A DNA stretch of 19,875 nucleotides from CAZYJD01 sp964647785 (lineage in GTDB: Bacteria > Bacteroidota > Bacteroidia > NS11-12g > UBA9320). The notes below the pieces were generated by a model. It had not been told where the DNA came from and did not search any database. It saw only the letters and a program-made list of their open reading frames with translations. Numbering within the stretch: the first letter of the stretch is position 1; each line of letters opens with the position of its first letter. Location of the stretch: NCBI GenBank assembly GCA_964647785.1, contig CAZYJD010000036.1, positions 1 to 19,875 of the forward strand, given 5' to 3'. Both the position numbers and the translations under genes were made by a program. Of the stretch, positions 7,234-14,969 are shown piece after piece.

Positions 7234-7251
7234 TAGGAATCACGACCTTTG
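7225..7251 (+). promoter_or_regulatory. Possible uvrB promoter
   Basis: TTG at 7225-7227, a 16-base spacer, then GACCTTTG at 7244-7251, one mismatch from TAnnTTTG. The box ends 4 bases before the uvrB ATG, so a message from it would be leaderless. The elements interleave with the divergent promoter candidate. No SOS-type operator was recognised. Confidence 0.35.
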
Positions 7252-7255
7252 CAAC

Positions 7256-9277
7256 ATGCAGTTTGAACTGGTATCTGAATTCAAGCCAACCGGCGATCAA
7301 CCATCGGCCATTGCCCAGCTGAGCGAAGGCCTTGAAGAAGGGGTAAAAGCACAAACCCTTCTGGGGGTCACCGGCTCTGGAAAAACCTTTACCATGGCCA
7401 ATGTGATACAGAAAGTTCAGAAACCCACCCTGATCATTTCACATAACAAAACACTGGTGGCGCAGTTGTACGGTGAGTTCAAACAATTCTTTCCCAACAA
7501 TTCGGTGCAATATTTCGTATCATATTACGACTACTATCAGCCTGAAGCCTACATACCCAGTAGCAATACCTACATCGAAAAAGACCTCAATATCAATGAA
7601 GAAATAGAAAAACTTCGGCTTGCCACCACCTCGGCATTGCTTTCGGGCCGAAGAGACGTGATTGTACTGGCCTCCGTGAGCTGCATTTATGGTGCGGGCA
7701 ATCCCTCGGATTATGAGGAGAGCATCATCCGAATCACCGAGGGACAAATCATCAGCCGAAATGCCTTTCTGCATGCATTGGTGGCCAGTCTCTACTCCAG
7801 AACCACTGCCGATTTTCAAAGGGGAAATTTCAGGGTGAAAGGCGATACGGTAGATATTTTTCTGGCTTATGACGACCTTGGCTTGAGGGTGAACTTTTTT
7901 GGCAATGAAATAGAAGAGATCAGTCTGTTTGATCCAAAAGACGGGCAAACCATAGAGCGCATGCCGCACGCTGCCATCTTCCCTGCCAACATTTATGTTA
8001 CTCCTAGAGAAAGGCTAAATGCCGCGATACGCGAAATTCAAGATGACCTCGTGGCACAGATCGAGTATTTTAAAAGCATTGGTAAATACCTAGAAGCCAA
8101 AAGACTGGAAGAGCGCACCAACTTTGATCTTGAAATGATGCGCGAATTGGGCTATTGCAATGGCATTGAAAATTACAGCCGCTACATGGACCGCAGGCAG
8201 CCCGGACAAAGGCCCTTTTGCCTGATCGATTATTTCCCTGAAGACTTCTTGCTCATCATAGATGAAAGCCATGTTACGGTTCCACAAATTCGCGCCATGT
8301 ATGGTGGTGACCGCTCCAGAAAACAGAACTTGGTTGAATACGGCTTTCGCTTGCCGGCAGCCATGGACAATCGCCCGCTCAAATTTGAAGAGTTCAACGG
8401 CATGCTTCATCAGGTGGTTTATGTAAGTGCCACCCCTGCTGAATTTGAAATGGCCGAATCAGAAGGAGTGGTGGTGGAGCAAATCATACGACCTACGGGG
8501 CTGCTTGATCCGGAAATTGAAATTCGCCCTTGCAAAAATCAGGTGGATGACTTGCTGGAAGAAATTGACGAGCGCATTAAAATGGGTGACCGAATTTTGG
8601 TTACCACCCTCACCAAGCGCATGGCAGAAGAACTGGATAAATACCTAAAAAATCTGAACATCAAATCGGCTTACATCCATTCAGAGGTTAAAACACTTGA
8701 TCGTGTTGAAATTTTAAGGCAATTGCGCATTGGAATGATCGATGTATTGGTGGGCGTTAATTTACTTCGGGAAGGATTGGACTTGCCGGAGGTATCGCTT
8801 GTGGGCATACTCGATGCCGACAAGGAAGGTTTTTTACGTTCGGAGCGGTCCCTTACCCAAACCATAGGGCGGGCAGCTAGAAATGAAAGAGGAAAAGTGA
8901 TCATGTACGCTGATATGATTACAGAGAGCATGCAAAAAACCATCGACGAAACCAACCGAAGACGGGAAAAGCAAAATGCTTACAACCAGGAACACGGCAT
9001 TGTGCCCAAAACCGTGAAAAAGGATATCAGTGAAATTCTAAAACAGACCTCTGTTGCCGATGCGGGCAGGAACAAGCCACCAATGGAGTATTACACCGAA
9101 CCCGAAGAACTCTCCATTGCAGCAGATCCGGTGTATGAGCACATGAGCAAAGAAAGCCTGAAAAAGAGCATTGATGAGCTTCGCCGCAAAATGATGAAAG
9201 CGGCAAAAGATACAGACTTCATGGAGGCTGCACGCCTGCGAGATGAAATCAGTGCGCTTGAAAAAATTCTGAATTAA
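7256..9277 (+). CDS. uvrB: Excinuclease ABC subunit B
   Basis: 673 residues, full length for UvrB. Helicase motif I is GVTGSGKT (37-44). The damage-verifying beta-hairpin begins at YYDYYQPEAYIP (90-101). The Walker B region reads LLIIDESHVTVPQIRAMYGGDRSRK, and the C-terminal helicase motifs are VGVNLLREGLDLPEVSLVGILDADKEGFLRSERSLTQTIGRAARN. The last ~40 residues (SIDELRRKMMKAAKDTDFMEAARLRDEI) are the UVR domain that contacts UvrC. UvrB takes over from UvrA at lesions and recruits UvrC in nucleotide excision repair. The gene stands alone on this strand, divergent from the rimK operon and convergent with the barrel gene; the two stop codons touch with no base between them. Confidence 0.98.
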   Translation: MQFELVSEFKPTGDQPSAIAQLSEGLEEGVKAQTLLGVTGSGKTFTMANVIQKVQKPTLIISHNKTLVAQLYGEFKQFFPNNSVQYFVSYYDYYQPEAYIPSSNTYIEKDLNINEEIEKLRLATTSALLSGRRDVIVLASVSCIYGAGNPSDYEESIIRITEGQIISRNAFLHALVASLYSRTTADFQRGNFRVKGDTVDIFLAYDDLGLRVNFFGNEIEEISLFDPKDGQTIERMPHAAIFPANIYVTPRERLNAAIREIQDDLVAQIEYFKSIGKYLEAKRLEERTNFDLEMMRELGYCNGIENYSRYMDRRQPGQRPFCLIDYFPEDFLLIIDESHVTVPQIRAMYGGDRSRKQNLVEYGFRLPAAMDNRPLKFEEFNGMLHQVVYVSATPAEFEMAESEGVVVEQIIRPTGLLDPEIEIRPCKNQVDDLLEEIDERIKMGDRILVTTLTKRMAEELDKYLKNLNIKSAYIHSEVKTLDRVEILRQLRIGMIDVLVGVNLLREGLDLPEVSLVGILDADKEGFLRSERSLTQTIGRAARNERGKVIMYADMITESMQKTIDETNRRREKQNAYNQEHGIVPKTVKKDISEILKQTSVADAGRNKPPMEYYTEPEELSIAADPVYEHMSKESLKKSIDELRRKMMKAAKDTDFMEAARLRDEISALEKILN

Positions 9278-9928
9278 TTAGAAATACACCCCCAACTCTA
9301 CACTCCATGGATAGAGGCTGCGCGAAAAGTTGGGTTGTGGTTTCATGGTGTACACCTCATTTTTAAACTCCCCGCCTGTTAGAAGATTGCGTGGATTTAC
9401 TTTAAAAGCGAGCTGAAAACCGCAGTAATAGGTGTCGAAATGCAGTCCAGCTACCCCCGTGGCATTGAACCAATACATGGGCAAGTCGTTCAATATCGGC
9501 ACAATCTCCGCATCCAAGTAGGCTTCGCTCTGAATCAAGAAAGCAGGACCGCCACCACCGAAAAGATGCAGCGCATTGTCATCTGTGCGCCAAAGTGTTC
9601 TCATGAATGAAACTGGAACTTCCACCATCACCACATTGATTTTGTTGAGTTGTTCAATGCCGTAACGATAGGAAGCCCCTCTGAAGGCTACAGCCCCGTC
9701 AAGCAAGAGGTGATTCTTGTTGCCACTTCCCAGCTTGCTTCGGTAATACAAGCCCGCATGGAAACCACCCTTTACACCAGCCTTCAAAGCACCACCTGTC
9801 ATCGAATTTACTGCCATCCCTGCTTTAATTCCGGCTTTGTATTTCTCGCCTTTGTTGTACAACTGAGCACTTGAAGAAATGCTTAGCATGAGAAGCAGGC
9901 TTGTGGTATAGAGCAGATTTCTTGTCAA
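9278..9928 (-). CDS. Small outer-membrane beta-barrel protein, TTG start coupled to hscA
   Basis: 216 residues when started at the TTG at 9928. A signal peptide (NLLYTTSLLLMLSISSSAQ) follows at once, then a Gly/aromatic-rich barrel-like sequence (GIKAGMAVNSMTGG, GGFHAGLYYRSKL, VVMVEVPVSFMRTLW, LHLFGGGGPAFL) ending in the barrel signal VELGVYF. It resembles the eight-stranded outer-membrane barrels common in Bacteroidota, but I cannot name the family. The frame is open further upstream into hscA, but those residues are clearly shadow. The TTG shares bases with the hscA TGA (TTGA, 4-base overlap), so translation is probably coupled. A purine-rich AAAAGGAAAAC lies just before it. Codon style matches its neighbours. 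Confidence 0.75.
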   Translation of the reverse strand: MTRNLLYTTSLLLMLSISSSAQLYNKGEKYKAGIKAGMAVNSMTGGALKAGVKGGFHAGLYYRSKLGSGNKNHLLLDGAVAFRGASYRYGIEQLNKINVVMVEVPVSFMRTLWRTDDNALHLFGGGGPAFLIQSEAYLDAEIVPILNDLPMYWFNATGVAGLHFDTYYCGFQLAFKVNPRNLLTGGEFKNEVYTMKPQPNFSRSLYPWSVELGVYF

Positions 9929-11769
9929 AGTTGTTTTCCTTTTAATGCGCCCGCCACCGCTTTGTCCATGAGCTTTTCGGCAAAAGGCCTGCAATAATCA
10001 TTCAACGCTTCCTGAGCCGCAAGTATTGCATCTTTGTCTTCGCCCACCAGCATAGTTGCAAGCTTTTCGCTCAACTGTTCGATTTGGGTCACATTTTCTT
10101 CGGTTAGTTCATCAGCGCTTTGCTGCATAAATTTGTCAGTGGCATATAGCAGTTGACGGCCTTCATTTCTGGCCTCTTCCAATGCCCTCATTTTCATGTC
10201 ATCGCCAGCATGCTCCAAGCTGTCTATTAACATGCGCTCCACTTCCTCATCCGTTAAGCCGTATTGAGGTTTAATGTTGATCTCCTGCTTTTTACCTGAG
10301 CGCAATTCCTCTGCACTCACTCTTAGAATACCATCGGCATCGAGCATAAAGGTGATTTCTACCTTGGGAAATCCTGCAGGCATGGCCGGAATTCCTTTGA
10401 GTTCAAAATCGGCCAGTCTTCTGTTTTCCTTTACAGCATCGCGCTCACCCTGGAACACACTGATTCTCAAATTCACCTGTCCATCGACAGAAGTGGTGTA
10501 TTGGCGCGCCGCTTTGCAGGGCACCTTGTTGTTTCTCGGTATCAGCACATCCATCAGCCCACCCATGGTTTCAATACCCAGTGAAAGCGGAGTAACATCC
10601 AAGAGGAGAATATCTTTTCGGTTGCCGGCCAGAATATCGGCCTCCACTGCTGCACCAAGGGCCACCACCTCATCGGGGTTGAGGCGATCGTTGATGACAA
10701 TACCTTTGAAATAAGAACGCACAGATTCTTTCACCAATGGCGATCGCGTAGAACCTCCTACCAAAATAACTTCACTCAAATCTGAAACCTGCAAACCAGC
10801 ATCTTTCAAGGCCAGTCCGCAACTGAACAAGGTTCTTTCCAACAAAGGCTGCATCAGCTCATTCAAACTTTGATAATTCAACGCCAGCGGAATGCCATTC
10901 CAAATGTTGTTAAATGCCTTGCCGTCTCCTGCCACGCGTTTGGCCTCTTCTGCGAGAAGGCGCAGCTCTTGAGCACCTTCATATTGTGAAAGTTCTTCGT
11001 GAACACGCATCCAGTGTTGTACAATGGCCCGATCGAAATCATCGCCACCCAAAAAAGTATCGCCATGGGTGCTGAGTACATCAAAAATACCTTCGTGTAT
11101 GTGCAAAATGGAAAGATCGAATGTGCCTCCACCGAGGTCGTAAACAGCCACATATTTCTCTTCTGATGGATCGAGGCCAATGCCATAAGCCAGACTGGCC
11201 GCCGTTGGTTCATTTACAATGCGAAGGACATCCAGCCCGGCCAAACGCCCGGCATCTCTGGTAGCCTGGCGCTGCGAATCGTTGAAATAAGCAGGAACGG
11301 TGATCACTGCTTTTTTTACTTCTCCATGCAGTTCCCTTTCTGCCAACTTCTTTAATTCGGCCAAAATACGGGCCGATAGTTCAATGGGCGTGTAGAAGTG
11401 ATTGCCTGCCTTTACCCGAACCAATTGATCTGGGTCATCATCGATGATGCGATAGTGAAACATATCGCGGTAATCGGTTACATCACGGTATGATTTGCCC
11501 ATCAATCGCTTGGCGGAGTATATGGTGTTGGCTGGATCGCTCAGTAAAAAAGGGCGGGCGCTATTGCCCACTTGAAAATCTCCTCCTTCACCAAAATGGA
11601 CCAATGAAGGAACAATGACCCCACCTTCTCCGTGTGATAATGCTCTGGGAACAGAATCTGAACGATCAACCACCGCCACCAGGCTATTGGTGGTTCCTAA
11701 ATCAATACCAATGACCCACTCCTTTTTCTCTATGTTTCCGCTCTTGATGTTTATAGGTATTTTCGCCAT
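9925..11769 (-). CDS. hscA: HscA-like Hsp70 chaperone (Fe-S assembly type)
   Basis: 614 residues, shorter than DnaK (about 640) and typical of HscA. Hsp70 signatures are all present: GIDLGTTNS (21-29), VYDLGGGTFDLSIL (209-222) and VILVGGSTRSPLVKE (334-348). The interdomain linker ILLLDVTPLSLGIET is at 387-401. The substrate domain is complete, and the usual acidic DnaK tail is missing. The N-terminal MAKIPINIKSGNIEKKEW extension before the ATPase core is what I recall of Bacteroidota proteins labelled HscA. HscA works with HscB to release clusters from IscU; neither partner is in this window. The assignment to HscA rather than a second DnaK rests on length, tail and N-terminus. It is the first gene of a pair with the barrel protein and is divergent from the DCC-family gene. 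Confidence 0.8.
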   Translation of the reverse strand: MAKIPINIKSGNIEKKEWVIGIDLGTTNSLVAVVDRSDSVPRALSHGEGGVIVPSLVHFGEGGDFQVGNSARPFLLSDPANTIYSAKRLMGKSYRDVTDYRDMFHYRIIDDDPDQLVRVKAGNHFYTPIELSARILAELKKLAERELHGEVKKAVITVPAYFNDSQRQATRDAGRLAGLDVLRIVNEPTAASLAYGIGLDPSEEKYVAVYDLGGGTFDLSILHIHEGIFDVLSTHGDTFLGGDDFDRAIVQHWMRVHEELSQYEGAQELRLLAEEAKRVAGDGKAFNNIWNGIPLALNYQSLNELMQPLLERTLFSCGLALKDAGLQVSDLSEVILVGGSTRSPLVKESVRSYFKGIVINDRLNPDEVVALGAAVEADILAGNRKDILLLDVTPLSLGIETMGGLMDVLIPRNNKVPCKAARQYTTSVDGQVNLRISVFQGERDAVKENRRLADFELKGIPAMPAGFPKVEITFMLDADGILRVSAEELRSGKKQEINIKPQYGLTDEEVERMLIDSLEHAGDDMKMRALEEARNEGRQLLYATDKFMQQSADELTEENVTQIEQLSEKLATMLVGEDKDAILAAQEALNDYCRPFAEKLMDKAVAGALKGKQL

Positions 11770-11777
11770 GCTTGGTA

Positions 11778-11804
11778 CAAAGGTATGAATTGAATGTCCT
11801 TCAA
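11778..11804 (-). promoter_or_regulatory. Probable hscA promoter
   Basis: The minus strand carries TACCTTTG (11785-11778), an exact -7 match, with TTG 16 bases upstream (11804-11802). The box ends 8 bases before the hscA ATG, so the 5' leader would be only a few bases. Confidence 0.55.
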
Positions 11805-11838
11805 TAGAACAAGCAGCAGGCTCAGTGGTTCAATGCGT

Positions 11839-12243
11839 ATGGAGAATGAAGTGATCCTTTTCTATGATGGCGTGTGCAATTTGTGTCACGCCTCCGTGAA
11901 ATTCATCTTGCGAAACGAAAAATCTGGTCGTATAAAATTTGCAGCACTTCAATCGGCTTATGCCAAAAGCCGTCTTCCTGAAAAAATTTGGAATCAACCA
12001 GTTGCGGAAAGTTTGGTGCTCATTGAAAAGGGTGAGATTCATGAAGCCAGCAACGCAGCCTTAAGGGTTGTGCCTTATTTGCGATTTCCCTGGAACATGC
12101 TTCGAATCTTCCGCCTGCTTCCCACTGCACTGGCCGATAGGCTGTATTTCTTCATTGCCAGAAACCGCTACCGCTGGTTTGGAAAAAAAGATGAGTGCAT
12201 GATTCCGGATGCGCGAATGAAAGAAAGGTTCCTGGACTTGTGA
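11839..12243 (+). CDS. DCC-family (DUF393) thiol-disulfide oxidoreductase-like protein
   Basis: 134 residues from the ATG at 11839. The family signature FYDGVCNLCHASVKFIL is at 8-24, with the DxxCxxC-like core D10, C13 and C16. It is followed by FAALQSAYAKSRL and a C-terminal YFFIARNRYRWFGKKDEC, whose RNRYRWFG is typical of DCC proteins. The family is predicted to be thioredoxin-like; substrates are unknown. Start choice: in-frame ATGs at 11794 and 11833 also exist, but the first would leave only 24 bases to the divergent hscA start and adds residues unlike the family. Choosing between 11833 and 11839 is not possible by eye. It is followed after 41 bases by a small membrane protein gene and a radical SAM gene on the same strand. 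Confidence 0.85.
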   Translation: MENEVILFYDGVCNLCHASVKFILRNEKSGRIKFAALQSAYAKSRLPEKIWNQPVAESLVLIEKGEIHEASNAALRVVPYLRFPWNMLRIFRLLPTALADRLYFFIARNRYRWFGKKDECMIPDARMKERFLDL

Positions 12244-12284
12244 GTGGTTTTTTCTTTTATTTGAATGGCCTTAAACCAACTGCC

Positions 12285-12452
12285 ATGGATGAAACATTGA
12301 ATGAAGTAGGAATGGTTGCCAAGATGCGCAAACATTTTATGGGAGCAATGGGCTTCTGTTCCTCCCTTTTTAGAGGGCTGATCAAAATTGCCGTTCCGGT
12401 CATCATTTTTGTGATTCACCATGGCATTAACCACAAACAGCTGAAGCTTTGA
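12285..12452 (+). CDS. 55-residue single-helix membrane protein, unknown
   Basis: A small ORF from the ATG at 12285. Residues 1-20 are charged and amphipathic (MDETLNEVGMVAKMRKHFMG), residues 25-45 form one hydrophobic helix (LFRGLIKIAVPVIIFVIHHG), and the tail NHKQLKL is polar. The frame extends upstream to an ATG at 12195, but that part overlaps the DCC gene in another frame. Its stop codon is shared with the TTG start of the radical SAM gene (TTGA), which argues that the small ORF is really translated. I do not recognise the family. It could be a membrane partner or a coupling ORF for the radical SAM enzyme. It is not an obvious ribosomal-peptide precursor: it has one Cys and no leader/core layout. 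Confidence 0.55.
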   Translation: MDETLNEVGMVAKMRKHFMGAMGFCSSLFRGLIKIAVPVIIFVIHHGINHKQLKL

Positions 12453-13471
12453 CCCTTCAGGAATACCGCATACTTTCAAAAAGCTTCAGCCCGGCAAGGG
12501 CAGCGAATGCCGCCTTGCTTACGGGCAGTTTTTATGCATCGCGCATGGCGGGCAAAAACCTGCATCGCGGAATGCCAGCAGCTGTGAGCATCGAACCCAC
12601 TACGTCTTGCAATTTGCGCTGCCCGCACTGCCCAAGCGGACTGCGTTCTTTTAGCCGACCTACTGGTATGTTGCAGCCTGAGTTGCTCCAAGAAGTGATT
12701 GATCAGCTATGGAAAACCGTGGGCTACATGACCTTCTATTTTCAAGGTGAACCCTATTTGAATAAGGACTTTTTACCAATGGTACGCATGGCTGCAGATC
12801 AAAATATTTTTACGTTCACCAGCACCAATGCGCATTACTTAAATCGGGAGGAAGCTGAAGCCACCGTGGCCTCAGGCCTCAGTAAAATGATCATCAGCAT
12901 TGATGGAACAGATCAAGAATCGTACGCCCATTATCGCATTGGCGGCCATTTAAACAAGGTGCTGGATGGCACCCGGCAAATGGTGGAAGCAAAAAGGCGT
13001 TTGCGAAGTTCCACCCCCATTGTTGAGTGGCAATTCATTGTCTTTAAGCACAACGAACAACAATTGGCTGAAATTCAGCAATTGGCCAAAACATATCAGG
13101 TTGATAAACTATCCTTTAAAACGGCACAGATTTACGACTTTGAATCTGCAGATGAATGGTTGCCGGAAGATCCTGAATTGAGCAGGTACACCAAAAAGAA
13201 TAATGAAATTGCCATACGCAATAAATTGCTCAACCACTGCTGGAAAATGTGGCACAGCTGTGTTATTACTTGGGATGGGCGCGTGGTACCCTGTTGCTTC
13301 GATAAAGATGCCCGATATGAAATGGGAAATATTCGCAACAATGATTTCACAGCAATCTGGCGAGGAGCAGAATATAGAGCATTCCGCAATTTGTTGCTGA
13401 AATCTAGAGGAAATATCGATATATGCAGGAATTGCACCGAAGGAAGTAAGATTTGGGCCGATCAGAGTTGA
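12449..13471 (+). CDS. Radical SAM / SPASM domain protein, TTG start
   Basis: 340 residues. The radical SAM cluster motif SCNLRCPHC is at 53-61 (C54, C58, C61), followed by PSGLRSFSRPTGML. The TIM-barrel core has FQGEPYLNKDF and the SIDGTDQESY segment. A C-terminal SPASM-like cysteine set is present at C264, C271, C282, C283, C326 and C329, in HCWKMWHSC, VVPCCFDKD and ICRNCTEG. Such enzymes carry auxiliary Fe-S clusters and often modify peptides or small molecules. The substrate cannot be told here. The TTG start at 12449 is favoured because the N-terminal LQEYRILSKSFSPARAANAA aligns with what I recall of the family, and it overlaps the previous stop by four bases. It needs Fe-S maturation, in keeping with the neighbouring hscA. 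No maturation target peptide is apparent nearby. Confidence 0.85.
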   Translation: MTLQEYRILSKSFSPARAANAALLTGSFYASRMAGKNLHRGMPAAVSIEPTTSCNLRCPHCPSGLRSFSRPTGMLQPELLQEVIDQLWKTVGYMTFYFQGEPYLNKDFLPMVRMAADQNIFTFTSTNAHYLNREEAEATVASGLSKMIISIDGTDQESYAHYRIGGHLNKVLDGTRQMVEAKRRLRSSTPIVEWQFIVFKHNEQQLAEIQQLAKTYQVDKLSFKTAQIYDFESADEWLPEDPELSRYTKKNNEIAIRNKLLNHCWKMWHSCVITWDGRVVPCCFDKDARYEMGNIRNNDFTAIWRGAEYRAFRNLLLKSRGNIDICRNCTEGSKIWADQS

Positions 13472-13528
13472 AATCGGAAAAAAAAATGACACAGGCTTTC
13501 AAATCTTTCACAGAAAAATTAATATTGC

Positions 13529-13557
13529 TTGACTTTAAAGACATACAACTATTTTTG
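13529..13557 (+). promoter_or_regulatory. Bacteroidota-type promoter for the OmpA-family gene
   Basis: TTG at 13529-13531, an 18-base spacer and TATTTTTG at 13550-13557, a full match to TTG / TAnnTTTG. Transcription should start near 13563, giving a leader of about 20 bases before the ATG at 13582. The leader is purine-rich (GAAGAAAAAGAGA). Confidence 0.65.
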
Positions 13558-13581
13558 GAAACCCGAAGAAAAAGAGACCAT

Positions 13582-14649
13582 ATGAATAAAAAATTACTTA
13601 TAACCCTTTCTCTTGTAGCAGGTATATCGCTGTTTCAAGACGTGAAGGCTCAAAATTATGCCAAGAAATTTGGCATTGAAGGCTTTGGCGGTTTGGTGGA
13701 ATATGGAGGAGACAGAGGATCAACCTATTTCATCTCAAGAAAACCAAATTATCAGGGAGGTGGAGCAGCTTTCGGCTACTATGTAAATCCTTCTTTCGAT
13801 GCCATTGCCTCTTTTATGACGGGTGATATGGGTATCCGCGATTGGAGTTTCCCTGAAAAATTCGGTTTTACCGCAAGGGTGACGAATGTGCAGTTAGGTT
13901 TGCGTTACAAATTAAATAACAATTACATCTTGAGTGAAGATTCTCGCATTCGTCCCTATCTGCAGGGCGCATGGGGTGGATTTCAATCGGTATCGAGAGT
14001 GATCCATGATGTACCAGGCTATGGCGAAAACCGCAGCCAATGGGCAGCTCAATGGTCAGCCGGTGCAGGTATTAAATTTGCCATCAACGATCAGTGGGAT
14101 GTTTTCTTGCAAAGCACTTACAACTACACTTATGATGACAATATGGATGGTTCTCCCTTCAGCATGAGTCGCATCAAGTTGCGCGGCATGCATGATGCCT
14201 ATTTCTTCCAGGCTCTGGGAATTGGATTCAATTTCGGGGAAAACGAAGGCGGTTATCGATTCTCCAAAGATGAAGACCAGGTTCCTGAAGAAGTTAAAGC
14301 TGCTGTGAATCTGGCTGCTAAGTCCATTCAATTCAAAACAGATAGCGATGAATTGTTGACAGAATCATTCGCCAAACTTGATACCATTGTGCGCTATTTG
14401 AAAGACTATCCTGAGTTGGATGCTCTCATTGAGGGTCATACGGATAACACCGGTGATAATGCCTATAATTTGGAACTTTCACAGAAACGCGCCGAGGCCG
14501 TTAAAAAATACCTGACTGAACACGGAATTGATCCCGTTCGCCTCACCCCTAAAGGATATGGTGATGCACAGCCAATTGCTGATAACAGCACCCCTCAAGG
14601 AAGAGCAATGAACCGCAGGGTGGAAGTGAAGCTGTACTATTCAAAATAG
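13582..14649 (+). CDS. OmpA-family outer-membrane protein (beta barrel plus peptidoglycan-binding domain)
   Basis: 355 residues from the ATG at 13582. The frame is open back to 13453, but the upstream part overlaps the radical SAM gene and the promoter. Residues 1-23 are a signal peptide (MNKKLLITLSLVAGISL...VKA/Q). Residues 24-235 are an N-terminal barrel with aromatic strands (FGIEGFGGLVEYGGD, AAFGYYVNPSFDAIASF, GIKFAINDQWDVFLQS). The C-terminal OmpA domain covers about 245-353: IQFKTDSDELLTESFAKL, then EGHTDNTGDNAYNLELSQKRAEAVKKYL and GRAMNRRVEVKLYY, which hold the conserved Asp and Arg that grip diaminopimelate. It anchors the outer membrane to the cell wall. A strong own promoter and terminator suggest a monocistronic, abundant transcript. 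Confidence 0.93.
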   Translation: MNKKLLITLSLVAGISLFQDVKAQNYAKKFGIEGFGGLVEYGGDRGSTYFISRKPNYQGGGAAFGYYVNPSFDAIASFMTGDMGIRDWSFPEKFGFTARVTNVQLGLRYKLNNNYILSEDSRIRPYLQGAWGGFQSVSRVIHDVPGYGENRSQWAAQWSAGAGIKFAINDQWDVFLQSTYNYTYDDNMDGSPFSMSRIKLRGMHDAYFFQALGIGFNFGENEGGYRFSKDEDQVPEEVKAAVNLAAKSIQFKTDSDELLTESFAKLDTIVRYLKDYPELDALIEGHTDNTGDNAYNLELSQKRAEAVKKYLTEHGIDPVRLTPKGYGDAQPIADNSTPQGRAMNRRVEVKLYYSK

Positions 14650-14676
14650 ACCAGCAATTTCATTTGAAGATATCAC

Positions 14677-14706
14677 AAAAAAGCCTCGATGATTCGGGGC
14701 TTTTTT
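14677..14706 (+). terminator. Intrinsic terminator after the OmpA gene (works in both directions)
   Basis: A 13-bp stem (AAAAAAGCCTCGA / TCGGGGCTTTTTT, one G-T pair) around a TGAT loop. It has a T-tract on the plus strand and a mirrored one on the minus strand. It lies 28 bases after the OmpA stop and could also end the convergent receptor/DUF4249 transcript, though that stop is about 260 bases away. Confidence 0.9.
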
Positions 14707-14721
14707 CGTTGGTACGTAAAA

Positions 14722-14772
14722 GGCGAAGAGCGCAAGAGCGCAAGAGCACAGAGCGCAGGGTGCAGAGCACAG
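14722..14772. repeat. Degenerate GCGCAAGA-type tandem repeat
   Basis: Two perfect GCGCAAGA units flanked by GGCGAAGA on the left and by seven-base relatives (GCACAGA, GCGCAGG, GTGCAGA, GCACAGC) on the right. The unit decays from eight to seven bases. It lies only in the intergenic gap. Confidence 0.7.
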
Positions 14773-14824
14773 CAATTCTTGGATTAAGAGGTTAAGCCCC
14801 ACCTAACTGCCTCCCCCTCTTCAC

Positions 14825-14852
14825 CGCAAAGAGCACAAAGTTTGGCACAAAG
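14825..14852. repeat. GCACAAAG-type short repeats
   Basis: GCAAAG, then GCACAAAG twice, spaced by one and four bases. It resembles the GCGCAAAG-like repeats seen between genes in many Bacteroidota, and is similar in composition to the repeat 55 bases to its left. Confidence 0.5.
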
Positions 14853-14969
14853 TACGGAGGCTTAGACAAAATGGTCAACGTTATTTACGCATCAACAACA
14901 ATCAACTAGAAACCATCAACCATTCACGCCAAGAAGAGTTATCACTTTTGGTCACCTGAACATTGGCGC

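Larger units (their letters stand above)
14650..14969. other. Gene-free gap between convergent genes
   Basis: The 320-base gap holds the bidirectional terminator, two patches of degenerate short repeats (14722-14772 and 14825-14852) and a CAA/ATC-rich stretch around 14890-14925. No ORF with coding character, no promoter match and no RNA gene was recognised. Confidence 0.7.

Noticed and set aside
7520..7969. 149-codon ORF antisense to uvrB
   Set aside because: It lies wholly opposite a highly conserved gene and has no start context, signal or family features.
9929..9994. N-terminal extension of the barrel protein into hscA
   Set aside because: The extension is hydrophilic, comes before a clear signal peptide, and is the shadow of hscA coding sequence.
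10274..10714. 146-codon ORF antisense to hscA
   Set aside because: It is Ser/Thr-rich shadow translation of the conserved Hsp70 substrate domain.
12195..12284. Upstream extension of the small membrane protein from the ATG at 12195
   Set aside because: Half of it lies within the DCC gene, and the sequence has no conserved character.
13453..13581. Longer start for the OmpA protein
   Set aside because: It overlaps the radical SAM gene and the promoter, and a good signal peptide begins at 13582.
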